A stretch of 61,500 nucleotides of DNA from Ravibacter sp964562455. GTDB taxonomy: Bacteria; Bacteroidota; Bacteroidia; Cytophagales; Spirosomataceae. The position numbers and the translations under genes were made by a program. Every line of letters begins with the position of its first letter. Within the stretch, counting starts at the first letter, position 1. The notes under the pieces were generated by a model, which ran no database searches, had not been told where the DNA came from, and saw only the letters and a program-made list of their open reading frames with translations. The stretch spans positions 1-61,500 of the forward strand of contig CAZLTN010000024.1 of assembly GCA_964562455.1 (NCBI GenBank), given 5' to 3'. Below are positions 52,559 to 61,465 of the stretch, in pieces.

Positions 52559-53638
52559 GTGAAAGAAGTTTCGAAACCAGACAGCCAGCAAAAAAGCCTT
52601 TCAGGTGTAAAGGAAATTGCCAAGAGGGCCAACGTATCGATTGCGACGGTCGACCGGGTAATTCATAACAGGTCGGGGGTTTCGGAAAAAACAAAAGCCA
52701 GGATCAATAAAATTATCGAGGAGCTCGACTACCTTCCCAATCTCATGGCGAGCAGGCTGGCTTTGGGTAAGGTTACCCGCCTGGCTGCCATCATTCCGCA
52801 GGTAACCGAAGAATCCGAATTCTGGCTGGCGCCGCTCAACGGCCTGAAACGTGCCGAGAAAGAGACCAGGCAGTTCGGCGTCCGGATCGACCCGATGCTT
52901 TTCAACCCCAGCAACAGGGCCAGCTTCAGCTCCGTTGCAAAGGAAGTAATGGAATCTGACTATGACGGCATCATACTGGCTCCGTCGTTTGTTGAGGAAA
53001 GCAAACACGTACTCGACCTGTGCCAGAAAAAGGGAATCCCTTTCGTTTTCCTCGATTCCAATATTCCCGACCAGAACAATCTGTCTTATATAGGTCCGCC
53101 TTATTTTCAGAGCGGCTATGTCGCGGCTAACCTTCTCTCGCGCCTGCTTAAAAACAGCCGCAAATTGCTGGTGGTAAATATCGCCACCGAATCGGACAGC
53201 TTTAATTACCTCCAGATCGAAAACGGCTTCAGGAAATACTTCAGGGAAAACAGCCTTCCCAGCGAGATCACACGTATCGACATACGCGACACCGAATACG
53301 AATCCGTAGCCAGGTACCTTACGTACGTATTCATGTTCCATGCTGAAATCGAAGCCATATTCGTCACCAATTCGCAGGTGTCGACCGTGGCATCTTTCCT
53401 GTACAACAGCCAGCGACGCCACGTATCGGTGATCGGGTATGACTACACTCCCGAAAATATCAGGTACCTGAAAAACGGTACAATCGACTTCCTGATCTGT
53501 CATCAGGCCGAAGACCAGGGGTACCGGGCAGCCATGTCGCTTTATCAGCATCTGGTGCTCGGACAGGAGGTACCGAAAGAGCACTTTATGCCCATCGATA
53601 TCATAACCCTCGAAAATCATGAATACTACAGGAATTGA
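52559..53638 (+). CDS. LacI-family transcriptional regulator
   Basis: A 359-aa regulator starting at GTG. The N-terminal helix-turn-helix (about 16-65) reads GVKEIAKRANVSIATVDRVI and HNRSGVSEKTKARI; a typical LacI HTH has TVSR where this has TVDR, as in many Bacteroidota members. Residues about 75-350 form a periplasmic-binding-protein-like ligand domain of the sugar-binding type 4 kind (SDYDGIILAP, FVFLDSNIPDQ, AEDQGYRAAMSLYQHL). It likely controls the adjacent symporter or catabolic genes in response to a sugar. No clear palindromic operator was found nearby. Confidence 0.92.
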   Translation: MKEVSKPDSQQKSLSGVKEIAKRANVSIATVDRVIHNRSGVSEKTKARINKIIEELDYLPNLMASRLALGKVTRLAAIIPQVTEESEFWLAPLNGLKRAEKETRQFGVRIDPMLFNPSNRASFSSVAKEVMESDYDGIILAPSFVEESKHVLDLCQKKGIPFVFLDSNIPDQNNLSYIGPPYFQSGYVAANLLSRLLKNSRKLLVVNIATESDSFNYLQIENGFRKYFRENSLPSEITRIDIRDTEYESVARYLTYVFMFHAEIEAIFVTNSQVSTVASFLYNSQRRHVSVIGYDYTPENIRYLKNGTIDFLICHQAEDQGYRAAMSLYQHLVLGQEVPKEHFMPIDIITLENHEYYRN

Positions 53639-53781
53639 AAGGACCGGCTGAAAATGACGCGCACTGCGGGATCTGATCAGGTAAATGCTGTCGATAATTT
53701 AGCCGGTACCAGTATCCGGAGGCCTTTTATGTGATATAATAATCAAAACGTCGGAAAGACGATCTATAAAAAATAAAAAAC

Positions 53782-54792
53782 ATGGATTTAAACCTAAATC
53801 GCCGCAAATTTCTTTCCGGAGCTATCGCCGGAACCCTGGGCATGGCCCTGCTCGACCCCTCGGAAGCTTTTTCCGCTATCAAGGAAACCGGAAAGAGGGT
53901 GGGCATCATCGGACTCGATACCTCTCACAGCATCGCGTTTACCAAGCTACTGAACGCCTCCGAGCCTTCCCCCAAATATAAAGGATATAAGATCGTGGCC
54001 GCCTATCCCTATGGCAGCAAAGACATTGAAAGCAGCTCCAGCCGCATCCCGGGCTATATCGAAGAAGTAAAGAAGATGAATGTCAAAATAGCGGACTCTA
54101 TAGCCGATCTGCTGAAACAGGTCGATGTAGTACTGCTGGAAACCAATGACGGACGACTGCACCTGGAACAGGTCCTGCCCGTTCTCAAAGCAGGGAAACG
54201 GGTTTTTATCGATAAGCCGATAGCAGCCAGTCTTAAAGATACCCTGGCCATCTTCGAGGCGTCAAAAAAATACAAAGTACCCCTGTTTTCCGCCTCTTCG
54301 CTTCGCTATATAAAAGGTATTGAAGGATTGGATAAAAGCAAGGTAGTAGGTGCAGATGCCTACAGTCCGGCCAGTCTTGAAAAGACGCACCCCGACCTTT
54401 TCTGGTATGGAATACATGGTGTCGAAACATTATTTACCGTAATGGGCACCGGTTGTAAAGAAGTAACCAGGATACATACCGACGGCACCGACATCGTGGT
54501 TGGCGTATGGGAAGACGGGCGTGTAGGTACTTTCCGCGGTACGCGTACAGGTAAGCACAACTATGGGGGTACGGTCTATACAACGGAAGGCAACCGCACA
54601 ATGGGTCCGTACGGCGGCTATGACCCTTTGCTGGAGGATATCATCGAATATTTCGAAACAGGCAAGATCCCGGTTACTCCGGAAGAAACCATCGAGATCT
54701 TCACATTTATGGAAGCTGCAGACGAAAGCAAGCGCCAGGGAGGTAAGGCCGTCAGGCTGTCAGATGTGCTGGCCAAAGCCAGGAAAAGCTGA
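53782..54792 (+). CDS. Tat-exported Gfo/Idh/MocA-type oxidoreductase
   Basis: A 336-aa protein with a twin-arginine signal (NRRKFLSG, then hydrophobic AIAGTLGMALL; about 1-30). The dinucleotide fold starts at KRVGIIGLDTSHSIAF; the usual GxGxxG loop is replaced by GLDTSH. Further features: VLLETNDGRLHLEQVLPVLKAGKRVFIDKPI (the EKP-like DKP motif), and a C-terminal beta sheet domain with DLFWYGIHGVETL. Substrates in the family are sugars and their derivatives; with a Tat signal it acts outside the cytoplasm with bound cofactor. The specific reaction is unknown. Confidence 0.83.
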   Translation: MDLNLNRRKFLSGAIAGTLGMALLDPSEAFSAIKETGKRVGIIGLDTSHSIAFTKLLNASEPSPKYKGYKIVAAYPYGSKDIESSSSRIPGYIEEVKKMNVKIADSIADLLKQVDVVLLETNDGRLHLEQVLPVLKAGKRVFIDKPIAASLKDTLAIFEASKKYKVPLFSASSLRYIKGIEGLDKSKVVGADAYSPASLEKTHPDLFWYGIHGVETLFTVMGTGCKEVTRIHTDGTDIVVGVWEDGRVGTFRGTRTGKHNYGGTVYTTEGNRTMGPYGGYDPLLEDIIEYFETGKIPVTPEETIEIFTFMEAADESKRQGGKAVRLSDVLAKARKS

Positions 54793-54806
54793 GCAGACCG
54801 CATAAG

Positions 54807-54854
54807 CAACAAAAACGGCTCAAAAGACATTATGTCCAAAGAGCCGTTTTGTTG
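54807..54854. terminator. Bidirectional terminator between the oxidoreductase and sigma genes
   Basis: CAACAAAA-CGGCTC (54807-54821) and GAGCCG-TTTTGTTG (54841-54854) form a 14-bp stem with a small GACAT/ATGTC hairpin in the loop. A-rich and T-rich flanks let it work on both strands, fitting its position between convergent genes. Confidence 0.85.
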
Positions 54855-54895
54855 TATCCAGGCCGGTTAAATAAATTAACTACCTTATGCGTGCA

Positions 54896-55432
54896 TCACC
54901 CGATAGAGTACTTGGCTTCCAATTGATGTTTTAAGAACTGGCGTGCCTTCACCAGTTGGTTCTTTACAGTATTTTTCGATATTTTCAGAGAAGCTGCTAT
55001 TTCCTGGTAAGATTTATTTTCCTCCAGGCTCATTTTCAGGATCTGCTTTCTTTTTGTAGACAGATTGTCCACAGCACATTCCAGTTGAGTCATACGGGCT
55101 TCGTATTCCTGGCTTTCGTCCTGCGCGATCTGCTCGATCCGTTCGAAATATTTCTGGCGCAGCACCTGCTCCTTTTCCATTTTTTTCAGGAAATCGAAAG
55201 AAACATTTCTCAGGCAGGTATATAAGTAGGAATTAAAGTTAAGCTCAGGTTTAATCTGGTGTCTCCGTTCCCAAATTTTGATAAATACATCCTGAAGCAT
55301 GTTCTCCGCCTCCGCTTCGTCTTTTACTATTGTATAGCAAAAACGCATAGCAGGCCCCTTGTAATGGTCGAACAAAACAGTAAAAGCCGCCCTGTCGCCC
55401 TCTATCACTTGTTGTAGAATTACTTCGTTCAT
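54896..55432 (-). CDS. Orphan ECF RNA polymerase sigma factor
   Basis: A 178-aa ECF sigma factor (ATG start, MNEVILQQVIEGD). Region 2: FTVLFDHYKGPAMRFCYTIV and NMLQDVFIKIWERR; region 4: LSTKRKQILKMSLEENKSYQEIAASLKISKNTVKNQLV. Unlike the other linked sigma genes it has no anti-sigma gene or susC beside it: its downstream neighbour is convergent and its upstream neighbour divergent. Its anti-sigma partner, if any, is elsewhere. Nearest possible target is the divergent BNR-repeat gene at 55808. Confidence 0.93.
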   Translation of the reverse strand: MNEVILQQVIEGDRAAFTVLFDHYKGPAMRFCYTIVKDEAEAENMLQDVFIKIWERRHQIKPELNFNSYLYTCLRNVSFDFLKKMEKEQVLRQKYFERIEQIAQDESQEYEARMTQLECAVDNLSTKRKQILKMSLEENKSYQEIAASLKISKNTVKNQLVKARQFLKHQLEAKYSIG

Positions 55433-55807
55433 ATATGTTTCATTAAGGAGTTGGATTTTCTAACTTTAAACACCTCAAACACTTCCGCATCTGCTTTGTA
55501 TCTCTATGTCGCCAACCCGATAAAATCCGGGTATTTATTTTCACCAGTTTCCTTGAGGCAAGACTTACAGAGACACTACTAAAAACATTTTTGTACGATT
55601 TAAATTTCGGATATAAATTTACGAGCCTTATTTATTCTAGTCGTCGTATTTTGCGTAAAATAATCCTCTTTTCGCGCAAACCGTCAATATTTAACATTTT
55701 GGATATGAAACCGTACTTTTTCCGTAACCTGCGGATAGTCCGGAGACCGGTTCCCGGCGTAATGCTTATAGCACTTTTGCGGCCATCTGTAACTCTTTTT
55801 ACCAAGT
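55433..55807 (+). promoter_or_regulatory. 375-bp divergent intergenic region with a promoter candidate
   Basis: This gap lies between the orphan sigma gene and the sialidase-like gene. On the plus strand TTTG (55590-55593) and TAAATTTA (55614-55621, one mismatch to TAnnTTTG) are 20 bp apart, the usual Bacteroidota layout, and would give a leader of about 180 bases. TATTTT-GCGT-AAAATA (55647-55662) is a small palindrome downstream of it and could be a regulator site. A frame starting at 55591 runs into the sialidase-like gene in another phase and has no coding look. Confidence 0.45.
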
Positions 55808-57007
55808 ATGCTAAAACGGAACTTTCTGTCATTATCCATCACGCTGCTGCTTACCCTTGTCATTAATGCAAATGCCCAGGATAAAAACTTTATAATAAAA
55901 GAATCCCTGATTTTCCCCCCTCAGCCGCAGCACACTCATGGAAGCAGTATCGTCAGGCTCTCCAACGGCGACATACTGGCTGCCTGGTTCCAGGGAAGCG
56001 GTGAAAGACATGCAAACGATGTGGTCATAATGGGCGCCAGGCTGGAAAAGGGTAAAAACCAGTGGAGTACCCCCTTCCTGATGGCCGATACTCCCAACCT
56101 TCCTGATTGTAACCCTGTGCTCTTCCTGAACCAGAAAGGAAAGCTCTTTCTTGTATGGATAGCTGTCCAGGCAAATGAATGGGAAAACTCGGTATTGAGA
56201 TTCCGTACCTCATCGGATTTTTTGAAGCCCGGTGCTCCCAGGTGGGACTGGCAGGATAACATTCTCCTCAATCCAGGAAAGGAATTTGAAGATGAAGTAA
56301 AGAAAAAGCTAGGAGAAATGCCCCGGCTCCATCATGGGTGGGCAGCTTACGCCCCTGCATACGATAAAATGATAACCGAGGCGGCGAAAGATCCCAAAAA
56401 GAGGACTACGGGCTGGATGACCCGAATCAAGCCGCTGATTTTCCCGGATGGCCGCATTATTCTTCCGCTATATTCAGACGGCTTTAACTTCTCGCTGATG
56501 GCGATTTCAGACGATTTCGGGCAAACCTGGGCTCCGGGGCTTCCGCTCGTCGGCCGCGGTCCGATCCAGCCGGCTCTCATTCAGAAGAAAAACGGGACTA
56601 TTGTTGCCTATATGCGCGACAGCGGCGACGGCCCTACCATGGTGCAGATCAGCGAATCTGCCGACCTGGGAAGAAGCTGGACACCATCCGTGAAAACCGA
56701 TATTCCAAATACCGCCAGCGTGGAGGTGCTTAAACTGCAGGACGGGAAATGGGCCTTTTTAGGCAACGACATCCTGGACGGGCGCTATAAGCTGAGCCTG
56801 TATCTGTCGGACGACGAAGGCGCGACATGGAAATGGAAAGTCAGGCTGGAAGACCGTCAGAAAGACGAAGGCGGCTATTCGTATCCTTCCATGATATCAG
56901 GCAATGACGGGTTCATCCACATTTCCTACTCGTTTCACCGGCAGAAAGATCAGAAATCTATCAGGTACGTTGTGGTAGATCCGGGGAAAATTACAAATAT
57001 CCAATAA
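55808..57007 (+). CDS. Secreted BNR-repeat sialidase-like protein
   Basis: A 399-aa exported protein (signal about 1-23, TLVINANAQ). It is a six-bladed propeller with Asp boxes of the SxDxGxTW kind: SDDFGQTWAP, SADLGRSWTP, SDDEGATWKW. The first blade has RLSNGDILAAWFQGSGERHANDVV, the start seen in BNR_2 (exo-sialidase-like) proteins. The N-terminal arginine triad of true neuraminidases is not clear, so it may cleave another acidic or deoxy-sugar glycan rather than sialic acid. It is followed 27 bp later by the propeller/barrel protein, likely in one operon. Confidence 0.82.
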   Translation: MLKRNFLSLSITLLLTLVINANAQDKNFIIKESLIFPPQPQHTHGSSIVRLSNGDILAAWFQGSGERHANDVVIMGARLEKGKNQWSTPFLMADTPNLPDCNPVLFLNQKGKLFLVWIAVQANEWENSVLRFRTSSDFLKPGAPRWDWQDNILLNPGKEFEDEVKKKLGEMPRLHHGWAAYAPAYDKMITEAAKDPKKRTTGWMTRIKPLIFPDGRIILPLYSDGFNFSLMAISDDFGQTWAPGLPLVGRGPIQPALIQKKNGTIVAYMRDSGDGPTMVQISESADLGRSWTPSVKTDIPNTASVEVLKLQDGKWAFLGNDILDGRYKLSLYLSDDEGATWKWKVRLEDRQKDEGGYSYPSMISGNDGFIHISYSFHRQKDQKSIRYVVVDPGKITNIQ

Positions 57008-57034
57008 TCAAAACTTAGTACTCTTTTTATCCTG

Positions 57035-59254
57035 ATGAAGAAAATCCTATTATCCGTTTTATGGCTGATACCCCTTCTGCCGGCAGCCAGGGCGCAGGCC
57101 CAGCAACCGGTTCATTACGACAAGCCTTTTGAACAGGAGTATGCTATTAAATATGAGTGGACGCAGGCCGGTAAGGGCCTCGTTGCCGCAGCCGCAGACC
57201 GCAACGGGAAAATACAGGTAGTGGCCGGCTCGGGTGTGCTCCATCCCAACGACGGGAAATTCCTGTTCCCCGGAGACCTTATCGCCGACAATAGTTACCG
57301 GTTTCTGAAAGATAAGGCCATTAAAAGTGTACTCCAACACGAAGATCAACTGGTATATCTTTCCGACAAAGTCGTATTCAGCAATGCCTGGGCCGGTAAG
57401 CTCTATTCCGAGCACGGGCTGAAAAATGCCTCCCTTTTCGACGGTGGAAAGGATTTCCAGTTTATGGTCTCCGACGGCAAATCACTGCATTTCGTAAAAG
57501 ACTCGCAGATCCTGTGGAAAGGCAATCTCAAATCCGACGAAGTGATCGGTATCCGCTACCAGGAAAATGCCAATGCTTTCTGGATCCTGGGGAAGAGCAC
57601 GCTGAGCGTCTTTTCGCCTTCTTCCAAGTCGCTCAACCAGGTCTTCAAAGGGAGCAATTTTACTTCTTTTGATGTCGCTGCTGCGAAGAACCAGGTAATA
57701 ATAGGTACTTCAGACGGCTATATTGCCTATAACATCAGTACCGGTGAGCAGGACGGAGCCGTCAACAAAAGGCTTCCCTGGACAGAAATCAATTCTGTGA
57801 CCCAGATAGGCGACAAAACCTGGTTCGGGACTACCCGCGGCGCATTTGCATTAAGGAAGGACGGTAAATTCGACTACTACAATGGCGAAAGATGGATTCT
57901 TGACAATAATGTGAGGTCTGTTTCACAAGGGCCGGAGAACTCTGTGCTCCTCCTGACGCCCAAAGGAATAACACATCTCATTTTCCGTCAATGGACGTTA
58001 CAGGAAAAAGCGGCCTTTTTTGACAGGCAGGTACGGTCGCGGCATATCCGCAACGGCTTTAACTCGTCGCTTAGCGGCATGACGAAGGGAAATGTAAATA
58101 CCGGTTATCTGGAAGACTCCGATAATGATGGCCTGTGGACTTCCATGTATCTCGGAGGAGAAGCTTTCCGCTACTCGGTAACCCGCGATCCGGAAGCGCT
58201 GGAAAACTGCCGCGAATCGCTGGATGCTATGGAAAGGCTATACGGTATCAACCCCGTAGCAGGTTTCCCGGCGCGCTCGTTCGAGCGTACAGGGCACATG
58301 AAAGAGCTTGCAGACTCCGACAGATGGCAGCGTAGTGCTCATCCCGACTGGGACTGGAAATCGACTACCAGCAGCGACGAAGCCATAGGACATATTTTTG
58401 TATTTGGCGTACTTGCCGAGCTGATCGACGACGCTGATATCAGGAACCGTTCGATTACGCTTATCGATACGCTGATGGATCATATCGTCCGCAACAACAT
58501 GTACCTGATCGACTATGACGGCAAACCTACCCAATGGGGAAAGTGGCACCCGGATTACGTCAATTCATTCCCGGTGTCGGTTGGTGACCGCAAGCTGAAC
58601 TCTTCCAATATCGTTGCCATGCTGCAGACGGCCTACCATTTCACAAAAAAGGAAAAATACAAGGCGAAAGCTTTTGAACTGATGCATAAGAACGGCTATT
58701 TCGAAAACCTGATGAGGCCGATAGAAACGATCGGCAAGACAGCCGACGCCGATGCACTCAGCAAACTGCTGTCGGATGGCTGGAACCACTCGGATGACGA
58801 AATGTATTTCCTGGGTTACTGGGGCCTGTACCGTTATGCATTTAACGATACGCTGAAAACACATTATAAAAAGGCGATCATCGATCATTGGGAAGCAGAA
58901 CGTCCTGAAAAAGAAGGCCTTTGGAATATATTCACAGCCCTGACCGGCACAAATGATTTTGATCTCAAAGAAGCCGTATGGTACCTTCAGGAGCACCCGC
59001 TCGACCTTATTAACTGGGGTATAGAGAACAGCCACCGGAAAGATATCGACCAGGTCGAACTCAATTTCCGCAAACAGACTACGAAAGAGGTACTTCCTCC
59101 TGATGAAAGACAGGTGCAAAGGCACAATGCCAATATGTTTACACTCGACCGCAAGCACAGTAACGGTAGCGGCGAGCACAGCGCAGGCGACATATGGCTG
59201 CTTCCTTACTGGATGGGCAGGTACCTCGGGGTTATATCGGGGGAGGTGAAGTGA
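57035..59254 (+). CDS. Exported two-domain protein: beta-propeller plus six-hairpin (alpha/alpha) barrel
   Basis: A 739-aa protein with a signal peptide (about 1-22, PLLPAARAQA). Residues about 25-330 look like a propeller (short repeated beta phrases such as NQVIIGTSDGYIAYNI, KTWFGTTRGAFALRKDGKF), similar to two-component-regulator propellers. Residues about 335-739 are helical and resemble six-hairpin glycosidases or glucuronyl hydrolase/lyase folds (DSDNDGLWTSMYLGGEAFRY, DWDWKSTTSSDEAIGHIFVF, KWHPDYVNS). Acidic residues in DSDNDG and SSDE are catalytic candidates. I do not recognise a named family. Cotranscription with the sialidase-like gene suggests glycan breakdown. Confidence 0.62.
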   Translation: MKKILLSVLWLIPLLPAARAQAQQPVHYDKPFEQEYAIKYEWTQAGKGLVAAAADRNGKIQVVAGSGVLHPNDGKFLFPGDLIADNSYRFLKDKAIKSVLQHEDQLVYLSDKVVFSNAWAGKLYSEHGLKNASLFDGGKDFQFMVSDGKSLHFVKDSQILWKGNLKSDEVIGIRYQENANAFWILGKSTLSVFSPSSKSLNQVFKGSNFTSFDVAAAKNQVIIGTSDGYIAYNISTGEQDGAVNKRLPWTEINSVTQIGDKTWFGTTRGAFALRKDGKFDYYNGERWILDNNVRSVSQGPENSVLLLTPKGITHLIFRQWTLQEKAAFFDRQVRSRHIRNGFNSSLSGMTKGNVNTGYLEDSDNDGLWTSMYLGGEAFRYSVTRDPEALENCRESLDAMERLYGINPVAGFPARSFERTGHMKELADSDRWQRSAHPDWDWKSTTSSDEAIGHIFVFGVLAELIDDADIRNRSITLIDTLMDHIVRNNMYLIDYDGKPTQWGKWHPDYVNSFPVSVGDRKLNSSNIVAMLQTAYHFTKKEKYKAKAFELMHKNGYFENLMRPIETIGKTADADALSKLLSDGWNHSDDEMYFLGYWGLYRYAFNDTLKTHYKKAIIDHWEAERPEKEGLWNIFTALTGTNDFDLKEAVWYLQEHPLDLINWGIENSHRKDIDQVELNFRKQTTKEVLPPDERQVQRHNANMFTLDRKHSNGSGEHSAGDIWLLPYWMGRYLGVISGEVK

Positions 59255-59354
<100 letters not shown>

Positions 59355-59367
59355 TAGCTCTCTCCCC

Positions 59368-60531
59368 CTACGAAAGCCTGTCTTTGAAGCTTTCGTAGCC
59401 GAAGGATTTAACCAAACGGAAGCTTCCGTCGTTCTGGAGGATCCCGATAGAAGGCAGGTTCACGCCATTAAATGTCGTGGTCTTTACCATGGTATAATGG
59501 ATCATATCTTCAAAAATCAGCCTGTCCCCTACCCTTAGAGGCTCGTCAAAAGAATAGTCCCCCATGAAATCCCCCGCCAGGCAGGTCATACCGCCGAGGC
59601 GATACGTCGGCAGTCCTTCGACCGGCTCATGATAAGCCCCCCGAATATAAGGTTTATAGGGCATCTCGAGTGTGTCGGGCATATGTGCCGCAAATGAGGT
59701 GTCGAGGATAGCTACGTTTATTCCCTGGCTGTCGAGTACATCCAAAACAGTCGTAACCAGCACTCCTGTCCGCCAGGCAATCGCAGATCCCGGTTCAAGA
59801 ATCACGTGCAGGTTGTATTTTTCCTTTACTCCCTTTATCAGGTCAACCAGCAGGGCAGTGTCGTAGCCTTCCCGTGTCATCAGGTGTCCGCCGCCCATAT
59901 TCAGCCATTTGGCCTGGTACAGTAAATCGCCGAAGCGATTCCCGAGTGCTTCTAAAGTGCGTTTAAGAGTCGACGAATCGTTCTCGCAGAGCGTATGGAA
60001 ATGAATACCCTCTATTCCTTCCGGCAATACATCACCTATCTGGTCTCTCGTAACGCCCAGGCGGGAACCCGGCACACATGGATTATACATATCCACTTCC
60101 ACTTCGGAATATTGCGGATTCACCCGCAATCCGCAAGATATTTTTTCAGCAGGATGCTGCTCGTTGTAAAGAAATACCTCGTCTCTGAACCTCTCCCATT
60201 GGCTCAGGGAATTAAAAGTAATATGACTGCTCCTTTCCATTACCTCCCGGAATTCATGCGGCAGGTAGGCCGGTATATAGGTGTGAGCCTTACAGCCCAG
60301 GTAATCGTTGATGAGACGTATTTCGTTGAGAGAGCTGGCCGTCGCGCCGTTAAGGTATTCTCTGACTACCGGGAAAGCGCTGAACATGGAAAAGCCCTTT
60401 AACGCCAGTATAACCTGGCCACCGGAAAGATCCCGGACCGAACTGATCAGTTCCAGGTTTTTTCTCAGGAGAGATTCCTCCATGATAAAGCACGGAGAAG
60501 GGGCTGCATCGTATAAAGAAGACTGGGACAT
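59368..60531 (-). CDS. nspC: Carboxynorspermidine decarboxylase
   Basis: Start set at the ATG at 60531 (387 aa; MSQSSLYDAAPSP); the longer frame adds 18 residues overlapping the menA end. A PLP enzyme of the alanine-racemase-fold type: PLP Lys45 in ILALKGFSMF, LRVNPQYSEVEVDMYNP, HFHTLCENDSSTL, WLNMGGGHLMTREGYD, and the active-site Cys in GGMTCLAGDFMGDYSF. It makes spermidine or norspermidine from the carboxy form. The partner synthase is not adjacent. It lies 10 bp after menA on the same strand. Confidence 0.93.
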   Translation of the reverse strand: MSQSSLYDAAPSPCFIMEESLLRKNLELISSVRDLSGGQVILALKGFSMFSAFPVVREYLNGATASSLNEIRLINDYLGCKAHTYIPAYLPHEFREVMERSSHITFNSLSQWERFRDEVFLYNEQHPAEKISCGLRVNPQYSEVEVDMYNPCVPGSRLGVTRDQIGDVLPEGIEGIHFHTLCENDSSTLKRTLEALGNRFGDLLYQAKWLNMGGGHLMTREGYDTALLVDLIKGVKEKYNLHVILEPGSAIAWRTGVLVTTVLDVLDSQGINVAILDTSFAAHMPDTLEMPYKPYIRGAYHEPVEGLPTYRLGGMTCLAGDFMGDYSFDEPLRVGDRLIFEDMIHYTMVKTTTFNGVNLPSIGILQNDGSFRLVKSFGYESFKDRLS

Positions 60532-60541
60532 TTTGGGTAAG

Positions 60542-61444
60542 TTAGTGAACGGAAAACCAGGCACCTGCCCCGAAAAGGACAACAAACAGAAGCGTCGAAA
60601 GCGCCATCTGCTTCAGGTAAGGATCCAGCTCTCCCGGGGAATGTTTACGGCTGACAGCCAGTCCGTTGGCAATAATAGGCAGAAAACTCAGCAAAAACAG
60701 GTAGTCCCACACCGATCCGGCCGTCCGTAGCGCATATACCAGTGCACTGAGCATTCCTGCGACAAGAATAACCCAATGGTATCTTACCGCATTTTGCCGG
60801 CCGATCCGTACCGGAATGGAGTTTTTACCGGTAGCCCGGTCCGATTCTATATCGCGGATATTGTTGATGTTAAGCACAGCCACCGCAAACAGTCCGCAGG
60901 CAGTAGCCGGCAGCATCTGTTCCCAGTCCCACTGCAGCGTATGGAGATAATTACTTCCCAGTACGCCGACCCAGCCGAAAAAAACAAATACGGAAAGGTC
61001 GCCTAACCCTATGTACCCGTAAGGTTTCTTACCGGCCGTGTAGGTAATGGCTGCCAGTATACAAAGCAAACCCAGTGCCAGGAAACCCCAAAAAGCGCCT
61101 GGCTGCGCATTTTTTAACGCGATAGCAAGCAATGAAATACCCGAAACCAGCGAAAGAACAGAAAAAATAATAATCGCGCTCCGCATCCCCTTTGCCGAGA
61201 TTACTCCTTTCTGGACAGCCCGGGCGGGCCCCTGCCGCAGATCGGTGTCCTTGCCGTTCACAGCGTCCCCGTAGTCGTTGGCGAAGTTGGAAAGCACCTG
61301 AAGCAGTACCGTCGTCAACACGCTCAGCAGGCAGACAGACCAACTGAAACTTTCTTTGGTAGCAGCCAGAAAACCTCCCATAATAATGCTGGCCAGCGCC
61401 AGGGGTAAAGTCCTGGGTCTGGCAGCGGCAATCCAGTGATTCAT
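60542..61444 (-). CDS. menA: 1,4-dihydroxy-2-naphthoate polyprenyltransferase
   Basis: A 300-aa UbiA-family membrane enzyme with about nine helices. The two Asp-rich prenyl-diphosphate motifs are present: NFANDYGDAVNGKDTD (about 73-88) and NNIRDIESDRATGK (about 193-206). It attaches the prenyl tail in menaquinone synthesis, which fits respiration via menaquinone in Bacteroidota. nspC follows 10 bp later, so a shared transcript is likely although the pathways are unrelated. Confidence 0.95.
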   Translation of the reverse strand: MNHWIAAARPRTLPLALASIIMGGFLAATKESFSWSVCLLSVLTTVLLQVLSNFANDYGDAVNGKDTDLRQGPARAVQKGVISAKGMRSAIIIFSVLSLVSGISLLAIALKNAQPGAFWGFLALGLLCILAAITYTAGKKPYGYIGLGDLSVFVFFGWVGVLGSNYLHTLQWDWEQMLPATACGLFAVAVLNINNIRDIESDRATGKNSIPVRIGRQNAVRYHWVILVAGMLSALVYALRTAGSVWDYLFLLSFLPIIANGLAVSRKHSPGELDPYLKQMALSTLLFVVLFGAGAWFSVH

Positions 61445-61465
61445 GAAAAAACTGCGGGTAACAGG

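Noticed and set aside
55591..55866. Plus-strand frame of 91 codons in the sigma/sialidase gap
   Set aside because: It starts at a TTG inside the promoter candidate, overlaps the start of the sialidase-like gene in another phase and shows no signal peptide or family pattern.
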